Positions 6,999-10,977 of a stretch of 10,977 nt of DNA are shown here, piece by piece. The position numbers and the translations under genes are program-made. The notes below the pieces were generated by a model. The model was not told the DNA's origin and did no database searches. It saw nothing but the letters and a program-made list of their open reading frames with translations. The stretch's first letter is position 1. Every line of letters begins with the position of its first letter. The DNA comes from an uncultured Collinsella sp. (GTDB lineage Bacteria; Actinomycetota; Coriobacteriia; Coriobacteriales; Coriobacteriaceae), in contig UQTR01000070.1 of NCBI GenBank assembly GCA_900544065.1, positions 1 through 10,977 of the forward strand. The letters are read 5' to 3'.

Positions 6999-8705
6999 AT
7001 GAAATCAACCATCTGCAATTTTGATGATTGGGCTTCGAGTGTATCTGCGGGGGAGCGGGACGCTATCGAGACCATGTCCGCCTCCGAGCGCAAGGACGCG
7101 TTCTACCGCGACCTAGCATTCGGCACTGGCGGCCTGCGCGGCAAGCTGGGCCTGGGGTCCAACCGCATTAACTCCTACACCGTGGGCAAGGCCACGCAGG
7201 GCCTCGCAGACTGGCTTAACGCGAACCTTGAGGGCCCGACGGTTGCCCTGTGCCGCGATACGCGCCACGGCAGCGAGGAGTTCGTGCGCCGCGCGGCGTC
7301 GGTGCTGGCGGCCAACGGAATCAAGACATACATGTACGAGCGCGTGGAGCCCACGCCCGCCCTCAGCTTCGCCGTGCGCGAGCTGGGGTGCTCTGCGGGC
7401 GTCAACATCACCGCGAGCCACAATCCGGCCGCCTACAACGGCTACAAGGTCTACGGCGCGGACGGTTGCCAGATCACGGTGGCGACGGCCGAGGCAATCC
7501 AGGCGGCCATTGACGCCGTGGACCCGTTCGAAGACGTGAGGGCCATGCCCTACGACGAAGCCGTGGCAAGCGGCCTTGCGCTCACCATCGACGAGGCAGT
7601 CATCGAGAAGTTCGTCGACCTGGCGGCCGCCCAGGCGACCGGCGTGGACTGTTCGGGCCTGTGCGTCGTGTACACGCCGCTGCACGGCGTGGGCCTGGAG
7701 TGCGTCTCCGGGGCCCTCGCCAAGATCGGCGTGACCGACATCCGCGTGGTCGAGGAGCAGGCCGTGCAGGACGGGGCGTTCCCGACCTGCCCGTACCCCA
7801 ACCCAGAGGTGCGCGAGGCGCTTGAGCTCGGCCTCGAGCTCTGCGAGGAGACGAAGGCTGACCTCCTCTTCGCCACCGATCCCGACTGCGACCGCCTGGG
7901 CATCGCCGTGCCCCACGGGGGCGAGTGCGTGCTCCTCTCCGGCAACGAGGTGGGGCTGCTGCTGCTCGACATGCTGGCCGAGCGGGCCGCCGGGAGCGGC
8001 GAGGACCTCTCGCGCAGAGTCGCCGTGACCACCGTGGTCTCTGCCCCCATGGCCGACGACCTCGCCCGCGCGTACGGCCTGGAGCTGCGTCGCACGCTCA
8101 CCGGCTTCAAGTTCGTCGGCGAGCAGATAGGCCTACTCGAGTCCCAGGGCCGTGAGGCGGACTTCCTATTCGGCTTCGAGGAGTCCTACGGCTATCTCGC
8201 CGGCACCTACGCCCGCGACAAGGATGCCGTGGTGTCGTCCGTGCTCGTCTGCGAGCTCGCCGCCCACTGGAAGGCGAGGGGCCTGGACCTCTACGAGGCC
8301 ATGCAGAGGCTCTACGCGGAGCACGGCTTCTGGGCGAGCGCGCTGCTCTCCAAGACGTACGAGGGCCCGGAGGGCGCCGCGGACATGGCCTCCATCATGG
8401 CCGGCCTTCGCGCTAACCCGCCCGCGGAGCTCGCCGGCGTGCCCGTCGACCAATTCGTCGACTACGCCGTTGGCGCCGAGATGCCCGCCGTGAACCCCTC
8501 CGACCCGAAGCCCCAGCAGCTCCCTCGGGCCGACGTCCTGGAGCTGCTCCTGGCCGGCGGCTCCCGCGCGATCGTGCGGCCCTCTGGCACCGAGCCGAAG
8601 GTCAAGGCCTACGTGTACGCCACGGAGGCGACGGTGGAGGGGGCCGACTCCCTTCTTGCATCCATATCAGCCGAAGTCGAGTCCATCCTAGGGGGAACGA
8701 AGTGA
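6999..8705 (+). CDS. Phosphohexomutase (phosphoglucomutase/phosphomannomutase)
   Basis: 568 residues, the size of the PgcA/PGM2-like branch of alpha-D-phosphohexomutases, which interconvert hexose 6-phosphate and 1-phosphate. All four family signatures are intact: entry loop FGTGGLRGKLGLG with TASHNPAAYNGYK, where S140 is the phosphoserine; metal loop DPDCDR (294-299); sugar-recognition GFEESYGY (392-399); and phosphate-binding RPSGTEPK (527-534). The glutamate pair in GFEES matches enzymes acting on glucose and mannose. The length and FGTGGLRG form resemble phosphoglucomutases. However, it is coupled by a GTGA overlap to the GDP-mannose enzyme, which needs a mannose-6-P to mannose-1-P step between its two activities. 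A phosphomannomutase or dual role is therefore likely. Glucose-1-P for the dTDP-rhamnose and UDP-glucuronate branches is the other possible use. The first 20 codons are AT-rich, then the gene turns sharply GC-rich. Confidence 0.92.
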   Translation: MKSTICNFDDWASSVSAGERDAIETMSASERKDAFYRDLAFGTGGLRGKLGLGSNRINSYTVGKATQGLADWLNANLEGPTVALCRDTRHGSEEFVRRAASVLAANGIKTYMYERVEPTPALSFAVRELGCSAGVNITASHNPAAYNGYKVYGADGCQITVATAEAIQAAIDAVDPFEDVRAMPYDEAVASGLALTIDEAVIEKFVDLAAAQATGVDCSGLCVVYTPLHGVGLECVSGALAKIGVTDIRVVEEQAVQDGAFPTCPYPNPEVREALELGLELCEETKADLLFATDPDCDRLGIAVPHGGECVLLSGNEVGLLLLDMLAERAAGSGEDLSRRVAVTTVVSAPMADDLARAYGLELRRTLTGFKFVGEQIGLLESQGREADFLFGFEESYGYLAGTYARDKDAVVSSVLVCELAAHWKARGLDLYEAMQRLYAEHGFWASALLSKTYEGPEGAADMASIMAGLRANPPAELAGVPVDQFVDYAVGAEMPAVNPSDPKPQQLPRADVLELLLAGGSRAIVRPSGTEPKVKAYVYATEATVEGADSLLASISAEVESILGGTK

Positions 8706-10051
8706 TCCACCTTATACTGCTCTCCGGCGGCTCGGGCACGCGCCTGTGGCCGCTCTCCAACTCCTCGCGCTCCAAGCAGTTCCTGAAGGTGCTGCGCGAT
8801 TCGCAGGGCAACCACGTATCCATGGTGCAGCGCGTATTCTCGCAGATACGATCTGTGGACGCCGACTTAGACGTGACCATCGCCTCCTGCGCGGACCAGG
8901 AGTTCTCCATCCGCTCGCAGGTCGAGGGCGACTACGCCCTGGTGCTCGAGCCCGAGCGGCGCGACACCGCCCCGGCCATCATGCTCGCTTGCACCCACCT
9001 TGCCATGGAGCAGGGGGCCGATGCCGGCGACACCGTGATCGTGATGCCCATCGACTCCTACGCCGACCAGGCCTACTACGACGGGGTCGTGGGGCTCGAC
9101 GATGCCGTCCAGTCTGGCTTCGCCGACCTGGTGCTCCTCGGCGTAGAACCCACCTACCCGAGCGTGAAGTACGGATACATCGTGCCGGGCGACACCGAGG
9201 GCAGCCCCCGCAGGGTGGTACGCTTCACCGAGAAACCTGACGGGGAGGCCGCCAAGGCGCTCATCGCCCAGGGCGCGCTCTGGAACTGCGGCGTCTTCGC
9301 GTTCAGGCTGGGCTACCTCACCGCCATCTCCGACGGCTACCTGAAGTCGGGCTCCTTCGACGAGTTCCGCTCGCGCTACGCGGAGCTGCCCAAGAACTCC
9401 TTCGACTACGAGGTTGTCGAGAAGGCCTCATCAATCGGCGTCGTGCCCTATTCGGGCACCTGGAAGGACCTGGGCACCTGGAACACCCTCACCGAGGAGA
9501 TGACCGACCGGGCGGCCGGGCGCGTCGTCGTGGACGGGGCCACGTGCTCAAACGTCCACGTAATCAACGAGACGGGCCTCCCCATGGTGGTGGCCGGACT
9601 TTCCGATGCAGTGGTCGTGGCCACGCACGATGGCATACTCGCATGCGGCAAGGAGGCCTCTGCCGGCATCAAGGGCCTCGTGGGCTCCGTCGCCGAGACC
9701 CGCCCCATGTACGAGCGCCGCCGCTGGGGCGAGTACCGCGTGCTCGACAGCTCCGCCTACCCTGGAGGCGCTAAGTCCCTCACCAAGGAGCTCGTCATCG
9801 CGAGCGGTAGGCAGATCTCCTACCAGCGCCACTCCTACCGCTCAGAGGCGTGGACGGTCGTGGCCGGCGAGGGCGAGGTCGTGCTCGACGGGCTCGTGCG
9901 GCAGGTACGCGCGGGCTGCGTTGTGAACATCGAGGTCGGCCTCATGCACGCCGTGCGCGCCACGTCCTCCGACCTCCACATCATCGAGGTCCAGCACGGC
10001 GACGTGCTCACCGAGGAGGACATCGAGAGGTTCGGTGACTTCTGGAAGTAG
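8702..10051 (+). CDS. manC: Mannose-1-phosphate guanylyltransferase / mannose-6-phosphate isomerase
   Basis: 449 residues, slightly shorter than the usual 460-480 for bifunctional type II enzymes (ManC/CpsB/AlgA family). The N-terminal nucleotidyltransferase domain makes GDP-mannose: LSGGSGTRLWPLS (7-19) with KQFL (25-28) is the GTP/metal loop, FTEKPD (175-180) is the sugar-phosphate site, and ALWNCGVFAF follows. The C-terminal cupin, from about residue 340 (RRWGEYRVLD), corresponds to the isomerase: ISYQRHSYRSEAWTVV (372-387), GEG, and the closing EVQHGDVLTEEDIERFGD. In the first cupin motif H377 and E382 are present, but the second histidine of HxH is Y379, and the position after the glutamate is A383 where AlgA has histidine. 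Isomerase activity is therefore less certain than the transferase. GTG start, coupled to the mutase by a 4-base overlap; AGGGGGAA at 8690-8697 is its ribosome-binding site. Confidence 0.92.
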   Translation: MIHLILLSGGSGTRLWPLSNSSRSKQFLKVLRDSQGNHVSMVQRVFSQIRSVDADLDVTIASCADQEFSIRSQVEGDYALVLEPERRDTAPAIMLACTHLAMEQGADAGDTVIVMPIDSYADQAYYDGVVGLDDAVQSGFADLVLLGVEPTYPSVKYGYIVPGDTEGSPRRVVRFTEKPDGEAAKALIAQGALWNCGVFAFRLGYLTAISDGYLKSGSFDEFRSRYAELPKNSFDYEVVEKASSIGVVPYSGTWKDLGTWNTLTEEMTDRAAGRVVVDGATCSNVHVINETGLPMVVAGLSDAVVVATHDGILACGKEASAGIKGLVGSVAETRPMYERRRWGEYRVLDSSAYPGGAKSLTKELVIASGRQISYQRHSYRSEAWTVVAGEGEVVLDGLVRQVRAGCVVNIEVGLMHAVRATSSDLHIIEVQHGDVLTEEDIERFGDFWK

Positions 10052-10111
10052 AAGGACGTTTTAGATCGAAGCGCAATGAAACCAACGGATTTAGAGCTAT
10101 ATGGAGGCAAT
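10052..10111 (+). other. 60-base gap between manC and ugd
   Basis: This gap is AT-richer than the genes on both sides. GGAGG (10103-10107) lies 4 bases before ATG 10112 and is the ribosome-binding site of ugd. An out-of-frame ATG at 10101 overlaps that site. A separate promoter is possible here given the composition, but I cannot point to a -35/-10 pair with good spacing. There is no convincing terminator; only a 4-bp stem (CTTC/GAAG) lies at the end of manC. Confidence 0.45.
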
Positions 10112-10977
10112 ATGAAAATCTCAGTTGCAGGCACCGGGTACGTGGGCCTCTCACTGGCCGTGCTCTTGGCGCAGCACAACGAGGTGCACGCGCTGGACAT
10201 CGTGCCCGAGAAGGTCGAGAAGATCAACGATTACCAGTCGCCCATCCAGGACGACGAGATCGAGCGTTTCCTGGCGGAGGCCAAGGCGGGGGAGCGCGAG
10301 CTCGACCTGCACGCCACCGTAGACGTTGCCGAGGCCTACACGGGCGCCGACTACGCCGTCATTGCCACGCCCACCAACTACGACTCGGACAGGAACTTCT
10401 TCGACACCAGCTCCGTCGAGGCCGCCATCGCGGCGGTGCGCTCGGTGAACCCGGACGCCTGGATCGTCATCAAGTCGACCATCCCCGTCGGCTACACCGC
10501 GGGCCTTCGCGAGAGGCTGGGCGACAGCAAGATCTTCTTCAGCCCCGAGTTCCTGCGCGAGAGCAAGGCTCTCTACGACAATCTGCACCCTTCCCGCATT
10601 GTGGTGGGCGCCCCGAAGGACGATCGTGAGGCCGTTGTAGCCGCCGAGAAGTTCGCCGGCCTGCTCGCGCAGGGCGCCGACCCCGCCGAGCTGGAGCGCG
10701 CGAATGCCGACGGCTCCAAGGGCATCCCCGAGCTCGTGCTGGGCACCACCGAGGCCGAGGCCGTCAAACTGTTCGCCAACACATACCTCGCGCTGCGCGT
10801 GGCCTACTTCAACGAGCTCGACACCTACTGCGAGGTCCGCGGACTCAACACCCGCGACGTAATCGACGGCGTGTGCCTGGAGCCGCGCATCGGCAGCCAC
10901 TACAACAACCCCAGCTTCGGCTACGGCGGCTACTGCCTGCCCAAGGACACCAAGCAGCTGCTGGCCAACTACAGGGA
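10112..10977 (+). CDS. ugd: UDP-glucose 6-dehydrogenase (3' end off window)
   Basis: 288 complete codons are visible and the frame is open to the right edge. Relatives are about 390 residues, so roughly 100 are missing. The enzyme oxidises UDP-glucose to UDP-glucuronate in two NAD+-dependent steps. Seen: NAD-binding AGTGYVGLS (6-14, GxGxxG) with acidic D29 at the end of the second strand; ATPTNYD; KSTIPVG (121-127); FSPEFLRE (143-150) with E146; FANTYLALRVAYFNELD, including the active-site lysine/asparagine region; and GYGGYCLPKDTKQL with the catalytic cysteine C275. The wording of these blocks follows the short E. coli-type Ugd closely. One difference is about ten extra residues around ADPAELERANADG before the TTEAEAVKLF helix. 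The start is ATG with GGAGG. GDP-mannose dehydrogenase is the main alternative, but FFDTSSVEAAI and GYGGYCLPKDTKQL favour Ugd. Confidence 0.92.
   Translation, partial: MKISVAGTGYVGLSLAVLLAQHNEVHALDIVPEKVEKINDYQSPIQDDEIERFLAEAKAGERELDLHATVDVAEAYTGADYAVIATPTNYDSDRNFFDTSSVEAAIAAVRSVNPDAWIVIKSTIPVGYTAGLRERLGDSKIFFSPEFLRESKALYDNLHPSRIVVGAPKDDREAVVAAEKFAGLLAQGADPAELERANADGSKGIPELVLGTTEAEAVKLFANTYLALRVAYFNELDTYCEVRGLNTRDVIDGVCLEPRIGSHYNNPSFGYGGYCLPKDTKQLLANYR

Larger units (their letters stand above)
207..7060. other. Lower-GC serotype-specific cassette between GC-rich sugar-nucleotide genes
   Basis: Hand counts of G+C show the contrast: 46/60 at 61-120 and 46/60 at 7261-7320 on the flanks, against 24/60 at 241-300 and 19/60 at 6961-7020 just inside the two edges. 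The interval holds the glycosyltransferases, polymerase and flippase, the parts of such loci that usually vary between strains. Sugar-nucleotide genes with the host's GC-rich codon use lie outside. Composition inside is not uniform: the middle glycosyltransferases (about 1860-4000) are closer to the flanks, while the polymerase, the flippase and the first 300 bases of the first glycosyltransferase are AT-richer. Boundaries are approximate, read from where codon use changes. Confidence 0.6.

Noticed and set aside
7113..7916. Long open frame on the minus strand (267 codons)
   Set aside because: It is fully opposite the mutase with all its motifs. The antisense protein is rich in Gly, Arg, His and Ala, typical of a shadow of GC-ending codons.
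10030..10075. Terminator after manC
   Set aside because: Only a 4-bp stem (CTTC/GAAG) is visible, followed by no real T-run beyond TTTT. It is too weak to call.
10151..10900. Long open frame on the minus strand (249 codons)
   Set aside because: It is the antisense shadow of ugd, which has complete NAD-binding and catalytic motifs on the plus strand.

Overview
The window is a stretch of a surface-polysaccharide (capsule or exopolysaccharide) biosynthesis locus. Every gene I can support lies on the + strand, and the genes are packed as one probable operon with short gaps or overlaps. The flanks are very GC-rich: by hand count 46 of 60 bases are G or C at both 61-120 and 7261-7320. Codon use is strongly GC-ending. 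Together with the gene types this suggests a high-GC Gram-positive anaerobe, perhaps a Coriobacteriia member (Collinsella/Olsenella-like). The taxon is an inference from style, not a proof.

Layout. 3-257 is the 3' end of rmlD (last step of dTDP-L-rhamnose synthesis). 270-1172 is an intact family 2 glycosyltransferase. 1230-1860 is a decayed relative of that gene, with an in-frame stop, several indels and an internal deletion. 1862-2887 is a second intact family 2 glycosyltransferase, using a TTG start. 2889-4115 is a family 4 glycosyltransferase. 4112-5428 is a Wzy-type polymerase with the Wzy_C/O-antigen-ligase signature. 5412-6962 is a Wzx-type flippase. 6999-8705 is a phosphohexomutase. 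8702-10051 is a bifunctional mannose-1-phosphate guanylyltransferase/mannose-6-phosphate isomerase. 10112 to the right edge is a partial UDP-glucose 6-dehydrogenase.

How it works together. The flanking genes make activated sugars: dTDP-rhamnose on the left, GDP-mannose and UDP-glucuronate on the right. The central genes are the structure-specific cassette. The glycosyltransferases extend a lipid-linked repeat unit, Wzx flips it and Wzy polymerises it. The initiating phosphoglycosyltransferase and the chain-length/export regulators are not in this window. The cassette is lower in GC than the flanks, with abrupt edges near 205-215 (inside rmlD's last codons) and near 7020-7075 (inside the first codons of the mutase). 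This is the usual mark of a serotype cassette exchanged between shared flanks.

I saw no RNA genes, CRISPR arrays, insertion sequences or convincing promoters or terminators, and no gene-free gap longer than about 60 bases apart from the pseudogene. I did not find evidence of an undescribed system. The most interesting points are the decayed glycosyltransferase, the mosaic boundaries, and a substituted metal-ligand position in the isomerase domain.
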